This document shows, in pieces, positions 56,882 through 64,000 of a DNA stretch of 64,000 nucleotides. The position numbers and the translations under genes are program-made. The stretch is from positions 5,043,501 through 5,107,500 of the forward strand of contig NZ_JAGIOH010000001.1 of the NCBI RefSeq assembly GCF_017876625.1. Direction: 5' to 3'. Every line of letters begins with the position of its first letter. The first letter of the stretch is position 1. The DNA comes from Streptomyces syringium. Its GTDB lineage: Bacteria; Actinomycetota; Actinomycetes; Streptomycetales; Streptomycetaceae. The notes under the pieces were generated by a model. It saw only the letters and a program-made list of their open reading frames with translations, searched no databases and had not been told where the DNA came from.

Positions 56882-57882
56882 GACGGGGTCCTCACCTTTT
56901 CCTGCTCGTCGCCCACGTCCGGGGCACCCTTGTCCGGCTCGTCCGGCTGCTGCGGCTCGGCGCGGTGGCCGGTCAGGACGAGGAACACCTCGTCGAGGGA
57001 GGAGCGGCGCAAGGTCAGCTCGCCGACCGGGATCGCCGCCTGGTCCAGGCGGCGGACCACGGACGGCAGCAGCTCCAGGTCGTTGACCGGGGCGGTGATC
57101 TCCTCGCCCTCGATCCTGGCGCGCCCCGCCGCCTCCCTGACCAGTGCATGGGCCTTGGCCAGATCCGCCGAGTGCACCGGCCGCAGTTGCAGCACCTGCC
57201 CGCCGACCTGCGACTTCAGCTGGTCGGGCGTGCCTTCGGCGATCACCCGGCCCTTGTCGATCACGACGATCTCGTCGGCGAGCTGATCGGCCTCGTTCAG
57301 ATACTGCGTGGTGAGCAGGGCCGTCACACCCTCCGCGACCAGACCGCGCAGCATGTCCCACAGCTCGCCCCTGCTGTGCGGGTCAAGTCCGGTGGTCGGC
57401 TCGTCGAGGAAGAGGATCTGCGGTCGGCCCACGAGGCTCGCCGCGAGGTCAAGGCGCCGCCGCATGCCGCCGGAGTACGTCTTGGCGGCGCGGCCCGCCG
57501 CGTCCTCCAGATGGAACCGCTCCAGCAGCTCTCCGGCCCGGGCCCGGGCCTCGGTCCGGCCCATGCCGAGCAGTCGGCCGATCATCAGCAGATTCTCGGT
57601 GCCGGTCAGCTTCTCATCGACCGCGGCGTACTGCCCGGTCAGCCCGATCATGGCTCTGACCAGTCCTGCTTCCCGGACGACGTCGTGGCCGCCGACGCGC
57701 GCCCACCCGCTGTCGGGCGTGAGCAGCGTCGCGAAGATGCGCACCGCGGTGGTCTTGCCCGCGCCGTTGGGACCCAGCAGGCCGAGCACGGTACCGGTAC
57801 GAGCGGCGAGATCCACGCCGGCCAGGGCGTGGGTCTCCTTGAAGCTCTTCGCCAGGCCTTCCGCCTGGATCGCGAATTCCAT
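56878..57882 (-). CDS. DrrA-type ABC transporter ATPase
   Basis: A 334-residue ABC ATPase. Walker A is GPNGAGKTT, the signature YSGGMRRRLDLA, and Walker B ILFLDEPTTGLDP. The C-terminal part is the DrrA-type extension (LRRSSLDEVFLVLTGHR). Its stop overlaps the permease ATG by four bases (ATGA). The pair forms a complete exporter of the daunorubicin-resistance class, with unknown cargo. Confidence 0.92.
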   Translation of the reverse strand: MEFAIQAEGLAKSFKETHALAGVDLAARTGTVLGLLGPNGAGKTTAVRIFATLLTPDSGWARVGGHDVVREAGLVRAMIGLTGQYAAVDEKLTGTENLLMIGRLLGMGRTEARARAGELLERFHLEDAAGRAAKTYSGGMRRRLDLAASLVGRPQILFLDEPTTGLDPHSRGELWDMLRGLVAEGVTALLTTQYLNEADQLADEIVVIDKGRVIAEGTPDQLKSQVGGQVLQLRPVHSADLAKAHALVREAAGRARIEGEEITAPVNDLELLPSVVRRLDQAAIPVGELTLRRSSLDEVFLVLTGHRAEPQQPDEPDKGAPDVGDEQEKVRTPS

Positions 57883-57982
57883 CGGACGTCCCCTTGATGC
57901 CGCGGCCGCCGCGTGCGCCCACGTCTCCCCCTACTGTGACCCACACCACTGACATTCCGCGCGGCGAGCTTGGGCCTGAGCT

Positions 57983-58879
57983 TTAGGCCCAGCGGGCCTG
58001 GCGGGGGTCTTGGCCGTTGCTCCGGCTCAGGTTCTGTGTGTACGAGGCCTGTGCGTCGTCCTGGCGGCAGTCGCGGCATTTGGTCTCGTCCGCGACGGGC
58101 CGGAAGACGCGGTCGCAGGTGCCTGTACAGGTACGCAGGGGCTGCGGGGCGGGGGTAGGGGCTGTGAAGGGCGGGGGTTCGGGCATTTTGCGCGTGAGGC
58201 GGTTGTGGGCGAGGGCTGCGGGGGAGTGGATGCGGTCGGGTAGGCCGTCGGTGAGGGCTTCGCGGAGGTCTTTGGCTGTGGCGCCGCGCAGGAGCCATTC
58301 GCCTGCGAGGGCGGCGAGTTGTTGGATGTCGCGGCCGGTGAAGCGCAGCCGGTGTTCCTGGTGGGAGAGGGAGGCGAGGATGAGGCCTCCTCGCTCGATG
58401 AGCGGGGTGGGGACGTGGGAAGGCTGGGAGGGCTGGGAGGGCTGGGAGGGAGGGTTGTCTTTCTTTCCCTCTGTGTTTGTTGGGTGACGGCCGATGGACC
58501 GGTCTGTCGGTTCGCCGGTGGCCGGTTTCGGGGCAGTCGGTGTGACCTGCGGGAATCCGTCCCGCACCGCCACTGCTTCGGTGTCCGTGAGGACCACGGG
58601 CGAGACGAGCTGGGTGGTCCTCCACTTGCCGCGCTCGACCTGGAGCCGCCACTCGTGGACGTAGCCCTCGGCCTTCAGTTCCCGCTTCGCGCGGGTGAAG
58701 GCGCCCTTCGTGATCCCCGCGGCCTTCCCCGCCTCGCACAGGGGTGCGTCCACACTGGCCGGGAGGGACAGCTGCCAGATCAGCAGCCGTACGGCGTTCG
58801 CCGACAGGCGCGGGTGGCGGATGATCTCGTTCGATACCTGCGTGAAGAAACGCTCAGGGGCGATAACATGCCGAAGCAT
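57983..58879 (-). CDS. helix-turn-helix protein with C-terminal zinc ribbon
   Basis: A 298-residue protein. The N-terminal third is a winged helix of the replication-initiator/DnaD-like kind (SANAVRLLIWQLSLPAS, then EAGKAAGITKGAFTRAKREL). A Pro/Ser/Gln stretch with a (PSQ) repeat follows at about residue 160, then a helical domain (LAALAGEWLLRGATAKDLREAL) and CTGTC...CRDC as a zinc ribbon. Similar proteins are spread through Streptomyces chromosomes and plasmids. Function is not known; plasmid origin or transcription control are both possible. The start is ATG 58879 after GGAGTCC; the longer frame is spurious. Confidence 0.65.
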   Translation of the reverse strand: MLRHVIAPERFFTQVSNEIIRHPRLSANAVRLLIWQLSLPASVDAPLCEAGKAAGITKGAFTRAKRELKAEGYVHEWRLQVERGKWRTTQLVSPVVLTDTEAVAVRDGFPQVTPTAPKPATGEPTDRSIGRHPTNTEGKKDNPPSQPSQPSQPSHVPTPLIERGGLILASLSHQEHRLRFTGRDIQQLAALAGEWLLRGATAKDLREALTDGLPDRIHSPAALAHNRLTRKMPEPPPFTAPTPAPQPLRTCTGTCDRVFRPVADETKCRDCRQDDAQASYTQNLSRSNGQDPRQARWA

Positions 58880-59423
58880 CCTGGGACTCCTTGTGTAAGT
58901 CCTCGTGGGTGTAGGCCCTCGGCCGGTGTTGGTAGCACCGCCGGGGGCCGCCTTGGTTTCGCCACCGTAGCGCAGGGATGCTGAACTCCCGTGTGGATTC
59001 GTGCGAGTTGGCACTTTCTGGTAGTGGCCTACTCGTCGAGGCGGTTTGCGAGGAACCGGGCGCCCGTGGTCCGGCTGGTGACGGGAACTCCGGCGACGTT
59101 GTTGCCGACGGCGCTCGGGGGGCTGTCGCGCGGCCTTGAGCGGAAGCGTCGTGCTGGTTACGCGGCGAACTCTGCCGCCGCGCTTCGGCAATATCCAGAA
59201 TTCGAGGGTCGACTGGTCGGATAATAATCCGAATAATCGTCCGTCGGTCATCCGGTGAAAAAGCTTGGAGGTTAAGCCAATATTCAAATGGAGGGAAATC
59301 GCTTTAGTCTGTGCGGTACAGGCGTAGAGCGAAGACCCCCGACTGCGCCCGGCCATCGTGGGCTGACAGAAAATCAGCGCCATGCGCGTGGTGCTGACGT
59401 TCAGTCCGAACCGAGGAGGTCAA
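58880..59423 (+). other. gene-poor gap with an AT-rich promoter zone
   Basis: 544 bases. A 77-codon frame at 58991-59224 has GTG and no convincing ribosome-binding site, and I do not accept it as a gene. The end is unusually AT-rich for this genome, with palindrome-like CGGATAATAATCCG (59218-59231), GTGAAAAAGCTTGG and CCAATATTCAAATGG. It probably holds the promoter of the following small gene and possibly marks acquired DNA. Confidence 0.4.
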
Positions 59424-59741
59424 GTGGCCACAGTATTTCTTCTGACGCTCTCGTGTCAGACCACGGAGGACAGTACTGGCGCCGACGAAGCGTACCTTAA
59501 CTTCAATGGTTCCAGAATCTTCGGACCGACGAGCATCAACGACGGCGAGTCCAGGGAGATCGGCGTCTTCAGAACCTTCTTCGGTCAGGCGACAGTCGAC
59601 CTCTTCGATGAGGACTCGCCGGACGCGGACGACCACCTCGGCGGAATCATCGTCAGGTCGTCCGAGGCGGGCCTGGGACAGCGGGTCCAAGCCTTCACAG
59701 GGGACGACGCCCACTACACGATCCTCTACGAAGTCCGGTAA
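59424..59741 (+). CDS. hypothetical acidic beta-rich protein
   Basis: A 105-residue acidic protein of unknown function. It opens ATVFLLTLSCQTTED, then DEAYLNFNG and a late cluster DLFDEDSPDADDHLGG that resembles the Asp-rich calcium loop of C2-like domains. It is expected to be a small beta sandwich. There is no signal peptide. GAGGAGG lies five bases before GTG 59424. It precedes a small secreted protein by 91 bases; the two may be functionally linked. GC content at this locus is lower than around it. Confidence 0.6.
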   Translation: MATVFLLTLSCQTTEDSTGADEAYLNFNGSRIFGPTSINDGESREIGVFRTFFGQATVDLFDEDSPDADDHLGGIIVRSSEAGLGQRVQAFTGDDAHYTILYEVR

Positions 59742-59832
59742 ACGCTATCGGGCTTGCAACACAACCCGAAGCCCTCTCGCTCCCGCCGGGATTCCCGGGA
59801 GGGCTTCGGAACGCGTTCCCGGGAGGAACCGC

Positions 59833-60114
59833 ATGCGACGCCACGCCACGCCATTCGTCGCCCTGCTGGCAGCAGGATTGCTCGGCATCGGAGGTACCGC
59901 GCGGGCGGCCTGCGGAGCGCTGATCATCAATGACGCCATGTATGCCAACCCCAGCGGTTGTTACCAGGTGGGATTCCCGGGAGAGGTCAGAAACGACACG
60001 GACGAGATCGTTATCCTCTTTGACGACGACCGCTGTGAGGGAATGCAGATCGGCGTGGTCATTCCAGGCGAAGAGGTGGTCGCCATGCCTGGCACCAGCC
60101 TCTATGTCCGGTGA
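59833..60114 (+). CDS. small secreted hypothetical protein
   Basis: A 93-residue protein with a signal peptide (residues 1 to about 25, ending in ARA), then about 67 mature residues with three cysteines (AACGAL, SGCYQV, DRCEG). The mature sequence is beta-rich and acidic and ends TSLYVR. I do not recognise a family. GGGAGG precedes ATG by about eight bases. It may be co-transcribed with the gene before it. Confidence 0.65.
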   Translation: MRRHATPFVALLAAGLLGIGGTARAACGALIINDAMYANPSGCYQVGFPGEVRNDTDEIVILFDDDRCEGMQIGVVIPGEEVVAMPGTSLYVR

Positions 60115-60225
60115 CGCCATCGATGCCCTGAGAGCGTCTCGAAGGCGGGGTGACGATCCACCGCCGCGTGCCCGCGCCCTCCCGCGTAGATGAAGTAGAC
60201 GGCGGGTCCACCGGCAGAATCAATG

Positions 60226-60245
60226 TCTACGGCTGGAGTGCTAGG
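60226..60245. repeat. 20-base direct repeat, copy A
   Basis: TCTACGGCTGGAGTGCTAGG. It recurs with one change at 61620-61639. Copy A covers the stop codon end of the DD-peptidase gene, copy B lies beyond its start. The two flank the gene in the same orientation. Confidence 0.6.
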
Positions 60246-61386
60246 AGCGGGTTCGGCACAGTTCTTGACCCACGAGCTTGATCATGGCCTGCTGGGTGTC
60301 CTGGCCGCCGTCACTGGTGGCGTACACCACGGCGGTCCGGGCCCCGTCTCGGGTGGCGCCGCCCCAGGTGACGTAGCCGAGGAGTTCGCCCCGGTGGCCG
60401 AAGTAGCTGCCGCCACAGGGCAACGGGATCTCGGCAAGACCGAGTCCATACCTCATGCCCAGCTCGGGCAGCGCGGGCATGGTGGTCGTCATCTCGTCGA
60501 GCTGCGCCGGAGCCAGCAGACGGCCGCCGAGCAGCGCGGCGTAGAACTGGTTCAGATCATGCGCGGTGCTGATGATCGAGCCGGAGCCGACGGCCATACT
60601 CGAATTGAGCTTCGTGACGTCGATATCGGTGTCGGTGCCGAACGCGGCGTAGCCGTGGGCGTGCGGGCCCAGGATGAACGGGAAGACGCCGGGCGTACTG
60701 GTGTCCCTCAGCTCGAGGGGGCGGATGATCCGGTCCTTCACCTCCCGTGCCCAACTCCGGCCGGTGACCTTGGGGATGATCATCGCGGCAAGGATGTAGT
60801 TGGTGTTGGAGTACGACCAGCCGGCGCCCGGGGAGGACTTTTGCCGCATCGCCAGCCCCACCAGCTCCTCGGGGGTGTACGTGCGGAACCGCTCGGCCCG
60901 ATAGCCGTCCGCGCTGTTCAACGCGGATATCTCCGGCCTGACATCAGGGATGCCGCTGGTGTGCTGCAACAGCTGCCGCACGGTGATCTGGCTGCCGTTG
61001 TTGCCGTTGCCCCGGACCACTCCCGGCAGCCACTGCTCGACGGTGTCCTCCAGGGACATTCGCCCCTCGCCGACGAGTTGCAGCACAACCGTGGCGGTGA
61101 AGGTCTTGGTGGCACTGCCGATCCGGAACCTGCCGTCCCGCGGCATGGGTCTCCTTGTGTTCATCGCGGCCGTCCCGGCGTACGCGCTGTCGCGTGCGCC
61201 CGGTGATGTCACCTCGGCGTGCACACCGACGGCCCCGGAGTCGTGGATCGCCTCCACCTGCCGTTGGAGCGGATGGGCCGGCCGGGGCTTCGCCGCCGCC
61301 GTGGACGCGGTCGATGCGGCGAGGACCGCTGTAGCCAGGCTGGTCAGGACGACCAGATCTCGCCGACGCCTTCTTAACCCATGCAT
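60241..61386 (-). CDS. secreted serine DD-peptidase (beta-lactamase class C fold)
   Basis: A 381-residue exported D-alanyl-D-alanine carboxypeptidase-type enzyme. A signal peptide ends near residue 32 (ASTAAAKP). SATKTFT is SxxK, YSNTNY the YxN, and GHRGELLGY the HxG. The size and motifs match the R61 DD-peptidase of Streptomyces. It could trim peptidoglycan or give beta-lactam tolerance. It is flanked by the 20-base direct repeats at 60226 and 61620. Confidence 0.87.
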   Translation of the reverse strand: MHGLRRRRRDLVVLTSLATAVLAASTASTAAAKPRPAHPLQRQVEAIHDSGAVGVHAEVTSPGARDSAYAGTAAMNTRRPMPRDGRFRIGSATKTFTATVVLQLVGEGRMSLEDTVEQWLPGVVRGNGNNGSQITVRQLLQHTSGIPDVRPEISALNSADGYRAERFRTYTPEELVGLAMRQKSSPGAGWSYSNTNYILAAMIIPKVTGRSWAREVKDRIIRPLELRDTSTPGVFPFILGPHAHGYAAFGTDTDIDVTKLNSSMAVGSGSIISTAHDLNQFYAALLGGRLLAPAQLDEMTTTMPALPELGMRYGLGLAEIPLPCGGSYFGHRGELLGYVTWGGATRDGARTAVVYATSDGGQDTQQAMIKLVGQELCRTRS

Positions 61387-61893
61387 GACGACCCCTTCTC
61401 TGTTCAGGTTGCGCGCACGTTCAGGGACCGCTCAGGCTGTGACCCCGCGACGGTGTCGCCTCCGGAGCCGGCGGTCGGCGACCATCCCACCAGCTGAGGA
61501 GGGATCGCTCCATCCGGCTTTCCCCCGACGTACTGATGCGCTGTCCTCAGGGCGGCGCCGGGGGATACCCCCCGACTGCTGAGACTCCCCCCGGCCGGCC
61601 CCGACCAGCAAGACCACGATCTACGGCTGGAGTGTTAGGCCCCCACCCCGGACCAGTCCTGCTTCTGCGCCGATTGGCGACTTGGGCACCATGGGTCCGG
61701 CCGCGGAGAATGCGCAAAACCCGCTTGGGGGACGAGGGCGACCACTGCTACGTTTTTGGAAGCCGTGCGAGAGATTGAGGAGGTGGTACCCGTGAACGCA
61801 GTATCGACATGGGTGCTCCCCTCCGGGGTCACGGTCGGGCGGTAGGTCGTCGTCCGGGAGCGCCGTCTCTGAGCCCTCCCGAAAGGCACGACC
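61387..61893 (+). other. gene-free gap with second repeat copy
   Basis: 507 bases without a supported gene. It has C-rich low-complexity patches (ATACCCCCCGACTG, GAGACTCCCCCCGG), direct-repeat copy B (61620-61639), and near 61740-61800 a less GC-rich stretch (TACGTTTTTGGAAGC, GATTGAGGAGGTGG) that could be promoter and leader of the following hydrolase. Confidence 0.4.
61620..61639. repeat. 20-base direct repeat, copy B
   Basis: TCTACGGCTGGAGTGTTAGG, one mismatch from copy A at 60226. Same orientation. Confidence 0.6.
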
Positions 61894-62649
61894 ATGCAAT
61901 TCACTTCTGAACAGCACCTCGACGACGGCGTCCTCGAACGCGAATTCACCCTCGGCGAGATCCCCGGCATCCTGTGGACACCCGCATCCACATCCGCACC
62001 GTCGCCGCTGATCCTGCTCGGCCACCCTCCACTCGGGCTGCGCAAGATGTACCCCCGCCTGGTGGCCCGGGCCCGGCACTGCGCGGCGGAGGGCTTCGCC
62101 ACGGCCACCATCGAGCTCCCCGGAAGCGGCGACCGGCCCCGGTGGACCGCCGTCGACCAGGCCCGCGCCGACCTGCGCCGGGCGATGGAGGCCGGTGAGC
62201 CGGTCAGCGACGAGATCGTCGACGCCCTCGTCCTCCCGCTGGTCGACAAGGCGGTCCCGGAATGGCAGGCCGCCCTGGACGCCCTGCTGTCGCTGCCCGA
62301 GATCGGCGGCCCTGTCGGGTACTCGGGGGGAGTGATCTCCATCGGTGTCCGGCTGGCGGTGGTCGAGCCGCGCATCGTGGCCGCCGTTCTCTTCGCCGGG
62401 AGTTTCGTGCCTCGCGCCACGTTCGAGGAGGCCCGCCGGGCCACCGTTCCCCTGCACGTTTTGCTGCAGTGGGACGACGAAGGGAACGACCGGCAGCCGG
62501 CCCTGGATCTGTTTGACGCCTTCGGCTCCCAGGAGAAGACGCTGGAGGCCAATATGGGCGGGCACACCGGCGTCCCGCAGTTCGCGGGGGACGCCGCGGC
62601 CCGGTTCTTCACCCGGCATCTTCGAGACCGGCCAGCTTGGCGGGGGTGA
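61894..62649 (+). CDS. alpha/beta hydrolase (dienelactone-hydrolase-like)
   Basis: A 251-residue alpha/beta hydrolase. The nucleophile elbow is GYSGGVIS, and LLGHPPLGLRKMYPRLVARA is the oxyanion region. WDDEGNDR and GGHTGVP supply the acid and histidine. It has no signal peptide. A good GAAAGG site precedes ATG 61894. The substrate is unknown. It is followed by another hydrolase of the same superfamily at 62826 but the two are not close relatives. Confidence 0.78.
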   Translation: MQFTSEQHLDDGVLEREFTLGEIPGILWTPASTSAPSPLILLGHPPLGLRKMYPRLVARARHCAAEGFATATIELPGSGDRPRWTAVDQARADLRRAMEAGEPVSDEIVDALVLPLVDKAVPEWQAALDALLSLPEIGGPVGYSGGVISIGVRLAVVEPRIVAAVLFAGSFVPRATFEEARRATVPLHVLLQWDDEGNDRQPALDLFDAFGSQEKTLEANMGGHTGVPQFAGDAAARFFTRHLRDRPAWRG

Positions 62650-62825
62650 AGAACTCCAGCCAAGCCGGGCCGGCTTCTTCGCCTGGCCCTTCGCGTGGAG
62701 TGGTGGGCCCACGATGGCTGGTCTGTGGTGGCGGCATCGCCCATCAGGGCTGCCTGTTTCCCGTTTCGTCTCTGCGGACTGTCCTGCGCTGTGACGGTGG
62801 TTTCACTACCCTCTGGAGAGTGGCT

Positions 62826-63638
62826 GTGGCTGAGCTGGAGACGGCGTTCCGATCGCTCGACGGCACCGCGCTGGAAGGCACGGTGTCGGCCCCCTCTGGG
62901 GTCGTCAAAGGGCTGGCGGTACTGGTTCATGGTGCTGGTGTGACACGTGAGGAGGGCGGTTTCTTTGCCCGGCTTGCCACGGGTCTGGCTGGAGCCGGTA
63001 TCCGGTGCCTGCGCTTCGATCTCCGCGCCCACGGAGCCAGTGCCGGCCGTCCGGAGGAGATCACCATCGCGGGTGTCGCCAACGACATTCGCGCCGCGGG
63101 CGATCACCTTCGCGTGGAGAGCGGTCTCGACCGGCCCGTGCACGTCATTGCGGCGTCCTTCTCGGGTGGCGCGGCCGCGCTGCACGCCGGGCACCGGCCG
63201 CAGGACGTCGAGCGCTTGGTGCTGTTGAACCCGCGGATCGACTACCGCGAGCGGTACATCACCAGCCGTCCGTACGTCACCGAGGACTACCTCTCGGCTG
63301 AGGCGGCGAAGGCGTTGGAGGAGCAGGGGTTCACCGAGCGGAGCCCGTTCGAGCTGGGCCGCGCGCTGCTGAACGAGGTTGCCTATCTCGACCCGGAGAC
63401 GTTTGTGGCGGCCGTCCGGGCCCCGGTTCTGGTGGCGCATGGGACGAAGGACACGTTTGTGCCGGTGGAGTCCTCCCGCCGCTACCTGCCGCTGTTCAGC
63501 GGTCCGGCTGAGCTCATGGAACTCGACGGTGCGCAGCATGGGTTCGCCGTGCACGAGGACCCGCGGTACCTGCACCCGCAGTCGCAGGCGTGGCAGGCCG
63601 AGGTCATCGAGCGCGTCAGCCGCTTCCTCGCCGGTTAG
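62826..63638 (+). CDS. alpha/beta hydrolase
   Basis: A 270-residue alpha/beta hydrolase of the serine-aminopeptidase/YqiA-like group. LVHGAGVTREEGGFF is the oxyanion strand-loop, ASFSGGAAA the nucleophile elbow (S in AxSxG), AHGTKDTFVP the acid and GAQHGFAVH the histidine. The start is GTG 62826 with GGAGAG six bases upstream; GTG 62820 overlaps that site. Substrate unknown. Its stop overlaps that of the next gene, convergent. Confidence 0.8.
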   Translation: MAELETAFRSLDGTALEGTVSAPSGVVKGLAVLVHGAGVTREEGGFFARLATGLAGAGIRCLRFDLRAHGASAGRPEEITIAGVANDIRAAGDHLRVESGLDRPVHVIAASFSGGAAALHAGHRPQDVERLVLLNPRIDYRERYITSRPYVTEDYLSAEAAKALEEQGFTERSPFELGRALLNEVAYLDPETFVAAVRAPVLVAHGTKDTFVPVESSRRYLPLFSGPAELMELDGAQHGFAVHEDPRYLHPQSQAWQAEVIERVSRFLAG

Positions 63639-64000
63639 CCGGGCAGGGCAGTCAGTGCCTGGCGCAGCTCCCGTACGGCGGAGCGGCGGGCGTAGGGCCG
63701 CAGCTCGGTGACGGTGCGACGGAGTTCGCCGAGAGCCTGTCCGAAGTGTGGGGCGGCGGCGAGCTGGAGAGCGGACAGGCCGGTGGTGGCGGCTTCGTCG
63801 GGTTCGCCGGCGGCGGCGAGTGCTCCGGCGAGGTGGGCGGTGAAGAATGCCCTGTCGCGCGGTGCGAAGGCGCCTCGCTGGAGGTGCTGGCGTAGGAGGG
63901 TGACGGCACGTTCCGGTTGTCCGGCTTCGCGATGGCAGATGGCGCTTTGGGCCATGAGACGGTCGGTGTTGTAGCCGGCACACAGGGGCCCGGTACAGGT
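63635..64000 (-). CDS. C-terminal part of a TPR-type (regulator-like) protein
   Basis: The frame is open to the right edge, so the N-terminus is outside the window. The visible 121 residues are helical repeats (DRLMAQSAICHREAGQPERA, HLQRGAFAPRDRAFFTAHLAGALAAAGEPDEA). This fits the C-terminal TPR domain that Streptomyces proteins often fuse to an N-terminal XRE helix-turn-helix, but the DNA-binding part cannot be seen. Confidence 0.6.
   Translation of the reverse strand, partial: TCTGPLCAGYNTDRLMAQSAICHREAGQPERAVTLLRQHLQRGAFAPRDRAFFTAHLAGALAAAGEPDEAATTGLSALQLAAAPHFGQALGELRRTVTELRPYARRSAVRELRQALTALPG

Noticed and set aside
58991..59224. 77-codon frame upstream of the small acidic gene
   Set aside because: No clear ribosome-binding site, Arg/Ala-rich without domain; coding status not supported.
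61635..63983. 782-codon minus-strand frame over two hydrolases
   Set aside because: Shadow; both plus-strand hydrolases have complete motifs.

Overview
The window looks like a core-chromosome segment of a Streptomyces or a close relative. It is very GC-rich with GC-ending codons, starts many genes at GTG or TTG, and carries actinomycete hallmarks: a WhiB7/WblC regulator with AT-hook, the SigR-RsrA thiol stress pair, UvrD2 with tetracysteine and HRDC parts, mycoredoxin, a B12-riboswitch-controlled class Ia ribonucleotide reductase, and many four-base stop/start overlaps. I see no insertion sequence, integrase, prophage or CRISPR array.

Layout. 1-7.2 kb: end of a NudC-type Nudix hydrolase, mycoredoxin from a SigR-type promoter, uvrD2, wblC behind a leader ORF and intrinsic terminator, two small proteins, an ABC1 kinase and an orphan ThiF-fold protein. 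7.5-15.9 kb: DUF45 metallopeptidase, a TerD-AIM24/AIM24/AIM24 operon, Nudix hydrolase plus predicted zincin, an atypical SDR, moaE and a small membrane protein. 15.9-23.2 kb: PDZ-Lon-like protease, PPA1309-family protein, UPF0182 membrane protein, and a Sel1-repeat protein between two identical initiator tRNA genes. 23.3-28 kb: catR/katA, CBS protein, hisN, TetR regulator, SMR transporter. 28.1-34.2 kb: M50 protease-aroA-rsgA, an HMCES/YedK protein, a small hydrolase and sigR-rsrA. 34.4-39.2 kb: HD-GYP protein, its HD-degenerate neighbour, a TPR protein and peptide deformylase. 39.3-45.2 kb: nrdA-nrdB with cobalamin riboswitch and paired NrdR boxes, and a solute:sodium symporter with its DUF3311 partner. 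45.2-52 kb: a gene-free structured stretch, a MerR-like regulator, a cold-shock protein, a NagZ-like glycosidase, and an MFS/zinc dehydrogenase/Gfo-Idh operon. 52-64 kb is more accessory: a decayed membrane-protein gene, a three-gene operon resembling the Bacillus SDP peptide-toxin system (secreted peptide precursor, DUF5819/SdpA-like protein, HTTM/SdpB-like protein), two penicillin-binding-fold hydrolases, a DrrAB-type ABC exporter, an HTH protein, two small unknowns, two alpha/beta hydrolases and the end of a TPR-type protein.

Themes. Redox and antibiotic stress are prominent: SigR promoters precede both sigR and mycoredoxin, catR/katA deals with peroxide, and wblC answers ribosome-targeting antibiotics through its leader. 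Deoxynucleotide supply is controlled twice, by NrdR boxes at the promoter and by B12 in the leader. The best candidate for an undescribed system is the SDP-like operon at 53078-55187.
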